21,955 bases of DNA from Cycloclasticus sp. (GTDB taxonomy: Bacteria; Pseudomonadota; Gammaproteobacteria; Methylococcales; Cycloclasticaceae): the NCBI GenBank assembly GCA_018066825.1, contig JAGPVU010000071.1:1-21955 (forward strand). Direction: 5' to 3'. Below are positions 1-7,199 of this stretch, one piece after another (the first letter of the stretch is position 1; every line of letters starts with the position of its first letter). The position numbers and the translations under genes are program-made. The notes under the pieces were generated by a model. It did not search any database and had not been told where the DNA came from. It worked only from the letters and a program-made list of their open reading frames with translations.

Positions 1-379
1 CTTCCGTTATCAGCGCTACCGTAGAAATGAAAAAGAACCTACGATTTATGATACGGCGTACTATAACGACGATATGGAATGCTTAAAAAAACGTATCTTA
101 CGGACCGAAACGGGTACTTGTTGGTCAGAAGATCCTGCCACCCGCTCCGCCCATGTGGTGACTAATATTGAAGTGGAGTTAACCGATAACCCAGATGAGT
201 TCAGGGTTTATTCGTTGAATACGGTCCATCGAAATATAAACGAAGACGAAGAGCACACCATGATCGGCCATCGAACAGATATATTGCGTCGGGTTAATGG
301 GGTACTTAAACTGGCCAAGCGTAAAATAATCTTGGATCAAAATATATTTACCAACAAGAGTCTGAATGTTTATTTGTAG
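1..379 (+). CDS. Ring-hydroxylating dioxygenase beta subunit (C-terminal part)
   Basis: The reading frame is open from base 2, so the gene starts before the window; an internal Met at base 74 is not the real start. About 125 residues are visible. The pattern (YDTAYYNDD, then SEDPATRSAHVVTNIEVE, then VYSLNTVHRN, R.DILRRVNGVLKLAKRKIILDQ, and a final hydrophobic VYL) is that of the cone-shaped small subunit of NahAd/BphA2-type aromatic dioxygenases, which supports an alpha3beta3 oxygenase and carries no metal site. Its alpha partner would be expected just upstream, outside the window. A terminator follows directly, so it is the last gene of its transcript. It resembles the beta gene at 14205 more than the two minus-strand beta genes. 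Family confidence is good; the substrate is unknown. Confidence 0.85.
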   Translation, partial: FRYQRYRRNEKEPTIYDTAYYNDDMECLKKRILRTETGTCWSEDPATRSAHVVTNIEVELTDNPDEFRVYSLNTVHRNINEDEEHTMIGHRTDILRRVNGVLKLAKRKIILDQNIFTNKSLNVYL

Positions 380-404
380 TGGTTTTTGTTGCTAAATCAG
401 ACAT

Positions 405-433
405 TAAAAACCCTGTTTACACAGGGTTTTTTT
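405..433 (+). terminator. Rho-independent terminator after RHD beta
   Basis: CCCTGT at 411-416 pairs with ACAGGG at 421-426 around a TTAC loop. The preceding A run extends the stem against a following run of seven T. It ends the transcript of the first gene, only 14 bases before the start of the exporter gene. Confidence 0.85.
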
Positions 434-446
434 ATAAGGAATTAAC

Positions 447-1364
447 GTGAGAAGCGATACTATTAAAGCGGTCATATTATTAAACATAGCGGGTTTGCTA
501 TGGGGTGGTAATATGATTTTAGGCCATTATTTAAAAGATTATTTTGGTCCGTGGTCAATTATCAGCACTCGCTTAGTTATTGGCGGTACTATTTTTGTCT
601 TATTGTTGATGCACAGTGGTGAGCTAAAAAAAATTAAGCAGATCAGTAATTGGTGGATTGTGCTAGCGATGGCGGCCACAGGGGTCATCGGCTTTCAGTC
701 ATTATTGTATTACGGTCTGCGCTTAACCACCTCAACCAATGGCGGCTTAATAAACTCACTCACTCCCCTACTCACGGCGATAATGGCCGGGTTGTATTTT
801 AAAGAAAAACTCAGCTATCAGCATTGGGTAGCGGCGCTGGTGACGGTGTTTGGCCTGGCTTTTATACTCTGTGAAGGACAGCTCTCAAACTTGTTATTGT
901 TGCAGTTTAATGCCGGGGATATTTTTATTTTAGCGGCGGTCTTTAGCTGGGTTGTTTATAGCATTATCGGCAAATTAGTGATGCAGACACTCAGCCCGTT
1001 ACTGATGACCGCACTGGGTGTACTGCCCTCTTTAATTATTGTGCTGCCGCTAGGCATTGCCGAAGCCAGCTATATCCAGCCACCGGTTCTCACCACGCAA
1101 TCATTATTAGCTGTTTTGTTTATTAGTATTGGGCCAACCGTGCTGTCATTATTATTTTGGAACAAAGGCATGCACTTAATAGGCCCTGCACGTGCCTCGT
1201 TATTTTTAAATACCGTGCCGGTGTATATTATTATTATCAATGCCGTCTTTTTGGGTATTTTGCCTTATCAATACCAATGGGTCGGTATGGTATTAATATT
1301 TTCAGGTAGTTTTTATGCGGCGTTAAAAGCGCCCTCGCCTGTGTTAAACAAGGAGATAAAGTGA
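447..1364 (+). CDS. EamA/DMT-family membrane exporter
   Basis: This is a 305-residue integral membrane protein with about ten hydrophobic segments in two similar halves, as in the EamA (drug/metabolite transporter) family. The first half opens with AGLLWGGN and the second carries VFSWVVYSIIGK and GPARASLFLNTVPV, typical EamA signatures. Members export amino acids, metabolites or toxic compounds from the cytoplasm; the substrate here cannot be told. The start is GTG at 447, six bases after AAGGA at 436-440. The stop overlaps the GTG start of the next gene in a GTGA junction, so the two are translationally coupled. It lies just behind a terminator, so either some read-through or a promoter in 380-440 must drive it; no clear promoter was seen. 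Confidence 0.88.
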   Translation: MRSDTIKAVILLNIAGLLWGGNMILGHYLKDYFGPWSIISTRLVIGGTIFVLLLMHSGELKKIKQISNWWIVLAMAATGVIGFQSLLYYGLRLTTSTNGGLINSLTPLLTAIMAGLYFKEKLSYQHWVAALVTVFGLAFILCEGQLSNLLLLQFNAGDIFILAAVFSWVVYSIIGKLVMQTLSPLLMTALGVLPSLIIVLPLGIAEASYIQPPVLTTQSLLAVLFISIGPTVLSLLFWNKGMHLIGPARASLFLNTVPVYIIIINAVFLGILPYQYQWVGMVLIFSGSFYAALKAPSPVLNKEIK

Positions 1365-1984
1365 CACCTATTATTCAAGCAGTACTAGAGGAATACCATC
1401 GACGAACGGCTGAAGAAAACACCCTAATGGACAGCCTGTCGAGTGAGCAGTTTGATCAACGTATCGACGAATTTTTATTACCGATCGGCCCACAATCAGG
1501 CCAACTTATGAGCCTATTGATCAAAGGCGCACAGGCAAAAACAGTGGTTGAGGTTGGCGCATCGTATGGCTACTCGACAATATGGTTTGCCGAGGCGGTG
1601 AGCGAAACCGGCGGTAAAGTCATTAGCATCGAATTGAATGAAGCAAAGCAAGCCTATGCCAAAAAACAATTACAAAAAGCCGGCTTACTCGATTATGTCG
1701 AGTTTAAAACCGGTGACGCGCTACAGGTCCTTAGTGAGCTAACCGAGCCGATAGACTTTATGCTGCTGGACTTGTGGAAACGATTTTATATCCCCTGCTT
1801 TGATCTGGCATACCCCAAACTGTCTGATGGCGCCACCGTGCTAGCAGACAATATGCGTTACCCGACCGCGGTGCGTGAGGCGGCCGATACCTACCGTGCT
1901 CACGTAAAAAGCAAGCCGGGGATAGATTCCGTGTTATTAAACGTCGGCAGCGGTATCGAACTGTCGCGTTATAAGACCGGTTAA
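1361..1984 (+). CDS. Class I SAM-dependent O-methyltransferase-like protein
   Basis: This 207-residue protein has the Rossmann methyltransferase core: motif I VVEVGASYGYST at about residues 62-73 binds S-adenosylmethionine, an acidic residue follows in VISIELNEAK, and FMLLDLWK at about 133-140 matches the region after strand 4 in small O-methyltransferases (COMT/CCoAOMT-like, Methyltransf_24 type). It probably methylates a small cytosolic molecule, possibly a catechol-like hydroxyl given the setting, but that is inference. The GTG start at 1361 is preceded by AAGGAG at 1350-1355 and overlaps the exporter stop, so the two form an operon: modify and export is a reasonable reading. Its stop overlaps by four bases the stop of the opposing oxidoreductase gene. 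Confidence 0.8.
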   Translation: MTPIIQAVLEEYHRRTAEENTLMDSLSSEQFDQRIDEFLLPIGPQSGQLMSLLIKGAQAKTVVEVGASYGYSTIWFAEAVSETGGKVISIELNEAKQAYAKKQLQKAGLLDYVEFKTGDALQVLSELTEPIDFMLLDLWKRFYIPCFDLAYPKLSDGATVLADNMRYPTAVREAADTYRAHVKSKPGIDSVLLNVGSGIELSRYKTG

Positions 1985-2958
1985 GGAATTAAAACCGGCG
2001 AGCCGATACGCTCCCTGTTGGTAAGGTAACGGTGTGCATCAGCCACCTGGTCAAGGCGGAATGTTTTGCCGACGCTGACCTTAATGTTGCCTTGTTCTAG
2101 CATCGCTAAATAACGCGCAGCGCTGTTCACCAGCTCTTCCCTACTCTGTGTGTAATGGTACAGCGTGGGCCGAGTTAAATACAGCGAGCCCTTTTTTGAA
2201 AGCGTCAGCACGTCAAAGGGATCGGGCTTTCCAGAGGCGTTGCCAAAACTCACCATCAAGCCCCGGGTCTTTAAGCAATCCAGTGATTGCATAAAGGTAT
2301 CTTTGCCAACCGAGTCGTAGACTACGTCAACTTTTTTGCCCTTGGTAAGGCGAGCAACTTCTTTTACAAAGTCTTGTTGGCTATAAATAATGGTGTGATC
2401 GCAGCCATTAGCGTGTGCAATGGCGGCCTTTTCAGCGCTGCTGACGGTGCCTATAACGGTAGCACCAATCGCTTTGGCCCACTGGCAGGCAATGCTGCCC
2501 ACCCCCCCTGCCGCCGCATGGATAAGTATCGTCTCCCCCGCCTTAAGTTCGTATAAGCGGCAAAATAAATACTCAACCGTCATGCCGCGTAAAAGACTGG
2601 CAGCAACGGCTAAATCACCAACACCGTCGGTAAGCGGCACAATGTCTTGAGTGTCGATACACCTGTATTGCGTGTAAGCCCCTTTGCTGGATGAGTAGGC
2701 GACCCGTTGACCCACTTCAAACTCAGTCACACCCTCTCCAAGTTGTTCAATAACGCCAACGGCTTCATCGCCAAGAATGGCTGGAAGCGGCACCTCATAA
2801 AGGCCAGAGCGAAAGTAAGTATCAATAAAATTGACCCCTATAGCGGTATGGCGTATTAACACTTGCTGCGCCATAGGTGGGCCAACAGCGATAGACTCAA
2901 TAGAAAAAACATCGGCCGAACCGGTTTGGTGGATGATCGCAGAGCGTGATAAAGGCAT
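1981..2958 (-). CDS. qor: NADPH:quinone oxidoreductase, zinc-free MDR family
   Basis: The 325 residues match the length of Qor-type medium-chain reductases (about 325-330). The N-terminal GroES-like half contains GVNFIDTYFRSGLY and PAILGDEAVGVIE, followed by the nucleotide-binding motif AAAGGVGS at residues 148-155 and the C-terminal ERIGSPVLIP. The cysteine cluster of the structural-zinc lobe found in zinc alcohol dehydrogenases is absent, as expected for quinone reductases. It would reduce quinones or other alpha,beta-unsaturated carbonyls with NADPH in the cytoplasm, useful where aromatic catabolism makes quinones. It is transcribed alone, convergent with the methyltransferase gene. No strong ribosome-binding site is seen before the ATG, but the N-terminal alignment supports this start. 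Confidence 0.88.
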   Translation of the reverse strand: MPLSRSAIIHQTGSADVFSIESIAVGPPMAQQVLIRHTAIGVNFIDTYFRSGLYEVPLPAILGDEAVGVIEQLGEGVTEFEVGQRVAYSSSKGAYTQYRCIDTQDIVPLTDGVGDLAVAASLLRGMTVEYLFCRLYELKAGETILIHAAAGGVGSIACQWAKAIGATVIGTVSSAEKAAIAHANGCDHTIIYSQQDFVKEVARLTKGKKVDVVYDSVGKDTFMQSLDCLKTRGLMVSFGNASGKPDPFDVLTLSKKGSLYLTRPTLYHYTQSREELVNSAARYLAMLEQGNIKVSVGKTFRLDQVADAHRYLTNRERIGSPVLIP

Positions 2959-3089
2959 AGATAATTAATTAAATTAAAAAAACACATAATAGCGGCATTA
3001 AGTGCATAAATAAAACCGTCATAGTTGACGCTTTGCGCAACAAAGTAATGACGCTAGTCGGATAAAGGCGTTAAATACAGGTCTGAATA

Positions 3090-3118
3090 TTGACAGCGGT
3101 TCTAATAAACATTAGATT
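3090..3118 (+). promoter_or_regulatory. Sigma70-like promoter for the YCF48-MMPL operon
   Basis: TTGACA at 3090-3095 is a perfect -35; TAGATT at 3113-3118 is a good -10; the spacer is 17 bases. Transcription would start near 3125, 30 bases before the GTG at 3156. Because the TTG at 3090 is part of the -35 element, it cannot be the start codon of the downstream gene. Confidence 0.7.
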
Positions 3119-3155
3119 ATCGCGTTCAAACGTATCAAAAAAGCCGGAGACAAGA

Positions 3156-4358
3156 GTGGAAGACAGAATAAAACAAGGCAACAAAAAAACGTCATTTATT
3201 AGTGCGCTAATTTTGGCATTATTCGTTGTGACAACTGGTTTTGCTGAATCGCCAAGCGATTCAGAAGACACTAAATTCCACCGCTTTTGGCCAGATAACC
3301 TATACGCTGTTGAATTCGTCAATGATCAACTAGGCTTTGTTGCCGGTTACGGTGGCTCGCTGTTTAGAACCCAAGACGGCGGTAACAGCTGGGATGGCAT
3401 TTATATAGGTGTTAATGAATTAATTAGACACATGTCGTTTGTCGATGAGCAAAAGGGTTGGGCTGTTGGCCATAGGGGCTCTATATTGCATACCGCCGAT
3501 GGTGGAACAACATGGCTTATACAGCATACCGACGAAGGTAATTATTTAAGAGATATCGCCTTTGCCGACGCCAATAACGGCTGGGCAGTAGGCCATGTTG
3601 GAAAAATTTGGCACACCTCAAACGGTGGAGCAACTTGGGAAGCGCAACAATTAACAGGCTATACAGGGCGGGATTTACCAAGGCTACACGGGGTTATCGC
3701 AAAAGATGCCAATAATGCAATTTTAGTGGGTGAGTTTGGGGTTATTGCACACACCGAAAACGCGGGCGAACTGTGGTCCATTAGTTACAACAAAGACGCG
3801 GCAACGCTGTTGTCAATCGCCAGTGTAGAAGGCGGTGCTGTTACGGTAGGTCTTGACGGCGGTATATACAATATTCTATTGGCGACTGAAGAGCAGCGTG
3901 AAGAAGTTAGGGCCATTCGTGCCGCAGCCTTGGCAAAAGAAGAAGACCAAGCAAGAAAAAAAGCTGAGCGCAGAGGGCGAGTATACGTACCTAAAGTGGT
4001 CGAGCAAATACCCGAGCCAGAAATTGATTACCATGTGAGTAAAATAGACAGCGGCATCACGGCACATCTTTATGATGTTACCGGTACGGCAGCAGGCGAG
4101 GTTATCGCTGTCGGTGTGTCTAGTATGCTAAAAGTATCAGGCTCTATGGTGACACCGCTGGTCGCCCCTAAAGACTTCCCTCTTCCCTTTGTGTGGATAG
4201 GTGGGGTTGATGTAACACCGTCAGGTGATATTTGGGCAGCAGGCCTTCGAGGTATGGTAGTTAAAGGCAATGTAGCGGATATGAATTTTGACACCAAATT
4301 AAATATAGCAGCGCCCGGCGCAGTTAAGTTAATATCAAGTCGTTGGGGAGAAGAATAA
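3156..4358 (+). CDS. Secreted YCF48/BNR-repeat beta-propeller protein
   Basis: I place the start at GTG 3156 (GGAGA at 3145-3149, six bases upstream), giving 400 residues. This start leaves a clean Sec signal peptide: KQGNKK, then a hydrophobic stretch ending VVTTGFA before ES. The mature part holds repeated propeller blades of the form GWAVGH.G.I.HT..GG.TW (three clear copies and a weaker fourth), the signature of YCF48/HCF136-like and BNR-repeat proteins. A highly charged stretch at about residues 245-290, rich in E, K and R, interrupts the propeller. It overlaps the MMPL start by one base (TAATG), so the two are coupled. Such proteins often accompany MMPL/RND, DUF1302 and DUF1329 genes and may act as a periplasmic partner of the transporter; the exact role is unknown. 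Confidence 0.85.
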   Translation: MEDRIKQGNKKTSFISALILALFVVTTGFAESPSDSEDTKFHRFWPDNLYAVEFVNDQLGFVAGYGGSLFRTQDGGNSWDGIYIGVNELIRHMSFVDEQKGWAVGHRGSILHTADGGTTWLIQHTDEGNYLRDIAFADANNGWAVGHVGKIWHTSNGGATWEAQQLTGYTGRDLPRLHGVIAKDANNAILVGEFGVIAHTENAGELWSISYNKDAATLLSIASVEGGAVTVGLDGGIYNILLATEEQREEVRAIRAAALAKEEDQARKKAERRGRVYVPKVVEQIPEPEIDYHVSKIDSGITAHLYDVTGTAAGEVIAVGVSSMLKVSGSMVTPLVAPKDFPLPFVWIGGVDVTPSGDIWAAGLRGMVVKGNVADMNFDTKLNIAAPGAVKLISSRWGEE

Positions 4359-6673
4359 TGATTAACGCATTATCGAGTTTTATTTCTAGAAAACCGGTTC
4401 TAGTAGCACTAGCACTAACAATAATTACTATTATTCCGGGTTATTACGCCTACAAAGGGCTGTCATTAAATGTTGTGCTGGAAGAAATGCTGCCAGAAAA
4501 CGCCAATAACGTGGATTTATTTTTACGCTTTGGTGAGCAGTTCGGCGGCGCCAATACAACGCTAATCGAAGTTAAAAACAAAAAAGGTAATATATACAAC
4601 CTTGAGTATTTAACTAAATATAAGCAAATCGCCGAAGACGTTTACTATAACAAGTCGACCTATCGTCACCTGAGTCAATCCTTAGTCTTAAGAAAAACCA
4701 AAGCCATTTCAGGTGGCGGTGGCCGAGTCGGCGTGGACGCCCTCATGTGGCCAGACTTGCCAAAAAACGAAGAAGAGATGACGCGTTTAAGGCAGTTTGT
4801 TAATAAGCAGTACCGTGGTTTGCAGGTCTCTAACGATGAAACCTCTGCGATCGTTATCGCCGACTTTAGGGATGAGGCGGATAAATTAGAAGTGCTTAAC
4901 TTCTTTTTGGACCTACGTGAAAAGTATGAAGGCGACGACTTAGAAATTAACTTTGTTGGCCGCCCTATTCTGCTGGGCTATATTTACCAATCATTGGACT
5001 CAGTCTTTAATATTCTAGCCATCTCATTGGTTATCGTAGCAACCATTCTGTTCTTGTACTTTAGAACATGGATCGGTGTGTTTATCCCAATGTTTACGGC
5101 GTCTGTGGCCACCATCTGGGGCTTAGGCGCAATGGGCGCGGTTAGTTACAACCTGGATCCGCTGCTGATCCTATTGCCGGCATTTATTTTTGCCATTGTG
5201 TTGTCGCACGGGGTGCAGTTTACCACCCGTATTCTCGATAACATTAGTGATTGTGATACGCCGCCGACCGATTGCCGTGCCTGTACACGTGACGGCCTTG
5301 CGTTGCTACTCGTGCCAAGCACAGCGGCTATTATTACCGATGCGGCAGGTTTTGGCGTGTTGGCCTTAGTGGCCATACCAAGCATCAAGTCATTAGCGTT
5401 AATCTGTGGGCTATGGCTACTATCGGTAGTACCGGCACTTATTTTTGCCGCCGCGGTTATGTGCTTAATTAAGCCACCAAAATCGCATAAAACAGGCTCC
5501 ATTATTTTAAATAAAATTTGGGGTGCTGTTATCAACATGGAAGACCACAAGTGGACCATGGTGTTAATCACCGCTGGTTTCCTTGGTTTAGGTGCATGGT
5601 ACTCACAAAACCTAACCGTGGGTGATACCAAAGGTAGTGCTATTTTATGGCCAGAAGCGCGCTTTAACCAAGACGTAGACTCCATCAATACCCGCTTTTC
5701 ATTCCTCGGTACCGACATGATGCAAGTGTATGTAGAGGGCGAAAAAGAAACCATGTTAGACCCAACCGTCTACCATCAAACAGAAGCGCTAGACCGTTAT
5801 GTGTTTGAGCACATGTCAGAAGTACGCCCAGCCATCAGCTTAGTGCCCATCATTAAATTGGTTAACTCAGTATTGTTCGAGGGTGATCCATCGTATGCGA
5901 TTATTCCTGACACAACAGAAGAAGTGGGCTTTGATATTTATATGTTCCGTTCACGGGGTGAGCCGGGTGATTTCGCGGCCTTTACCAACAAAGAATGGGA
6001 AATTGGTAATATTTCGTTTTTCTTAGAAGACCATAGTCGCCCAACGATTCAAAAATTGAGGGACAACCTAGACAACTTCTTTAGTAATGAAAAAGAAGTC
6101 GTCAGCAGCGCTAAGTTCTTATACATGGGTGGCCAAGTCGGTATTGTTGAAGCCTTAAATGAAGAGATCGTTAGGTCCAACATAAAGATAATGATCGCCA
6201 TTGCCATCGTTATTTCACTCTGTATCGTGTTGTATTACCGCTCCTTTACAACCGGCCTCATCTTATTGTTTAGTTTGGCAACCGCCAACTCGCTAACCTA
6301 TGCCTTTATGGCGTGGAAAGGTGTGGGCTTAAACGTAAGCACCCTACCGTTAGCGGCGTTGGGTGTGGGTCTTGGGGTGGATTACGGTATTTACATGGTA
6401 GACAGAATCCGTGAAGAATACCGCAAGCTAGCCGTTAAAGATGTGCACGAGGCGATACACCACGCCTTTTTAACCTCAGGTAACGCCATCTTTATTACTG
6501 CGGTTACCATGATCGCGCCGCTTATTCCATGGGCAGTGGCGTCACCGTTGCGCTTTCAGGCCGAAATGGGCTTATTGCTAGCCATGGTGTTGTTTATGAA
6601 CATGCTGGGCTCTCTACTGTTTGTACCCGCCGCTATAGCAGCCTTTCATCCAAAGGCGTTATTCAAAGATTAA
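4358..6673 (+). CDS. MMPL/RND-family transporter
   Basis: The ATG at 4358 (GGAG at 4347-4350) is preferred over an in-frame TTG 15 bases earlier and gives 771 residues. The layout is classical for MMPL/SSD-type RND permeases: one N-terminal membrane helix (residues about 12-32), a large periplasmic domain, a bundle of about five helices near residues 210-375, another single helix (about 400-420), a second periplasmic domain, and a last bundle from about 605. The final bundle carries GLGVDYGIYMVDR, the GxxxDY motif tied to proton relay in MMPL proteins. Members move lipids or hydrophobic molecules using the proton gradient. The position between the propeller protein and the DUF1302/DUF1329 pair suggests transport of a hydrophobic growth substrate or envelope lipid; the direction is not evident. 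Confidence 0.88.
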   Translation: MINALSSFISRKPVLVALALTIITIIPGYYAYKGLSLNVVLEEMLPENANNVDLFLRFGEQFGGANTTLIEVKNKKGNIYNLEYLTKYKQIAEDVYYNKSTYRHLSQSLVLRKTKAISGGGGRVGVDALMWPDLPKNEEEMTRLRQFVNKQYRGLQVSNDETSAIVIADFRDEADKLEVLNFFLDLREKYEGDDLEINFVGRPILLGYIYQSLDSVFNILAISLVIVATILFLYFRTWIGVFIPMFTASVATIWGLGAMGAVSYNLDPLLILLPAFIFAIVLSHGVQFTTRILDNISDCDTPPTDCRACTRDGLALLLVPSTAAIITDAAGFGVLALVAIPSIKSLALICGLWLLSVVPALIFAAAVMCLIKPPKSHKTGSIILNKIWGAVINMEDHKWTMVLITAGFLGLGAWYSQNLTVGDTKGSAILWPEARFNQDVDSINTRFSFLGTDMMQVYVEGEKETMLDPTVYHQTEALDRYVFEHMSEVRPAISLVPIIKLVNSVLFEGDPSYAIIPDTTEEVGFDIYMFRSRGEPGDFAAFTNKEWEIGNISFFLEDHSRPTIQKLRDNLDNFFSNEKEVVSSAKFLYMGGQVGIVEALNEEIVRSNIKIMIAIAIVISLCIVLYYRSFTTGLILLFSLATANSLTYAFMAWKGVGLNVSTLPLAALGVGLGVDYGIYMVDRIREEYRKLAVKDVHEAIHHAFLTSGNAIFITAVTMIAPLIPWAVASPLRFQAEMGLLLAMVLFMNMLGSLLFVPAAIAAFHPKALFKD

Positions 6674-6701
6674 GTGGTTATTTAGACCACAAAATAGAGT
6701 T

Positions 6702-6736
6702 AAAAAAACCGGTCAACACGTTGACCGGTTTTTTTT
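6702..6736 (+). terminator. Rho-independent terminator after MMPL gene
   Basis: CCGGTCAA at 6709-6716 pairs with TTGACCGG at 6721-6728 around CACG. Seven A before the stem and eight T after it lengthen the hairpin and give the U tract. It ends the YCF48-MMPL transcript. Confidence 0.92.
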
Positions 6737-7116
6737 GCAACCACTAGCTTAGTTAGCGAGGCCCTCATGCTGGCATCGCCAAAAGTTGGCAACGCCAATA
6801 ATGCACAAGTCAAACAGCAGACAAGTGGCAGCTGGCAAGCCTAAAACGGGCGTTAGGCCCAAGCAGTTATATCGCGCAACTTGAAAGGGCCGCGCCAAAC
6901 AAGCAACAGATGAAAGGTTTGATGCAGCCCCCTTGCGCGATGACCAGTAAGCACGATTACACGTAGTAATAAAAGCAGCGCAAGCCGTGCGGCTATTTTG
7001 TATATCAACAGCAATAAAACCACGGCTAGAAACTTAAATACGGCTAGAGTAAGCAAAGGTTAAATAAATGTTGCGTTGCAATAAAGCAACATTGTTGTAA
7101 AAAGTGTAAAAAACAC

Positions 7117-7145
7117 TTGTCGCTGTAAAATAATAAGCGTATAAA
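7117..7145 (+). promoter_or_regulatory. Sigma70-like promoter for DUF1302-DUF1329
   Basis: TTGTCG at 7117-7122 and TATAAA at 7140-7145 are separated by 17 bases. Transcription would begin near 7152 and give a 5' leader of about 48 bases. The right arm of a dyad (7113-7118) overlaps the -35, a position where a bound protein would block or modulate RNA polymerase. Confidence 0.6.
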
Positions 7146-7165
7146 ACGTATGTTAGAAAGTGTAA

Positions 7166-7181
7166 TAACTAAATTTAGTTA
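7166..7181. repeat. 16-base perfect palindrome in DUF1302 leader
   Basis: TAACTAAATTTAGTTA reads the same on both strands. It lies between the predicted transcription start and the ribosome-binding site (AAAGGGGAA at 7188-7196). It could be an operator or a short RNA hairpin; it is AT-rich, so chance is not excluded. Confidence 0.5.
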
Positions 7182-7199
7182 ATATTTAAAGGGGAAGTT

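Larger units (their letters stand above)
6674..7199 (+). promoter_or_regulatory. Long non-coding leader upstream of DUF1302
   Basis: This 526-base gap holds the MMPL terminator, then about 280 bases in which I find no convincing gene on either strand, and then a control region. The latter has a 9-base direct repeat ACGGCTAGA at 7022-7030 and 7040-7048 (18-base period), a dyad GTTGC-N6-GCAAC at 7075-7090, a dyad AAGTGT-N5-ACACTT at 7102-7118 touching the promoter -35, and a 16-base perfect palindrome at 7166-7181. These could be operators; no regulator can be assigned from sequence. Confidence 0.45.

Noticed and set aside
3017..3055. CGTCA-TAGT-TGACG dyad, TTGCGCAA and a repeated TGACGCT upstream of the propeller gene as operators
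   Set aside because: They are short and could be chance. The first dyad has TCA...TGA in the reverse orientation to an FNR-type site, so it does not belong to that set.
3071..3322. An 83-codon minus-strand open frame over the start of the propeller gene
   Set aside because: It is antisense to the promoter and signal peptide region, with no ribosome-binding site or recognisable sequence.
4343..4357. TTG at 4343 as the MMPL start
   Set aside because: The ATG at 4358 has GGAG at proper spacing and forms the usual TAATG junction with the previous stop.
5146..5754. A 202-codon open frame on the minus strand inside the MMPL gene
   Set aside because: It lies wholly within a well-supported transporter gene, has low-complexity Ser/Ala-rich content and no recognisable domain; it is a shadow frame.
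6853..7056. A 67-codon Leu-rich open frame on the minus strand in the DUF1302 leader
   Set aside because: No ribosome-binding site, no recognisable family, and the hydrophobic run arises from A-rich DNA read backwards.
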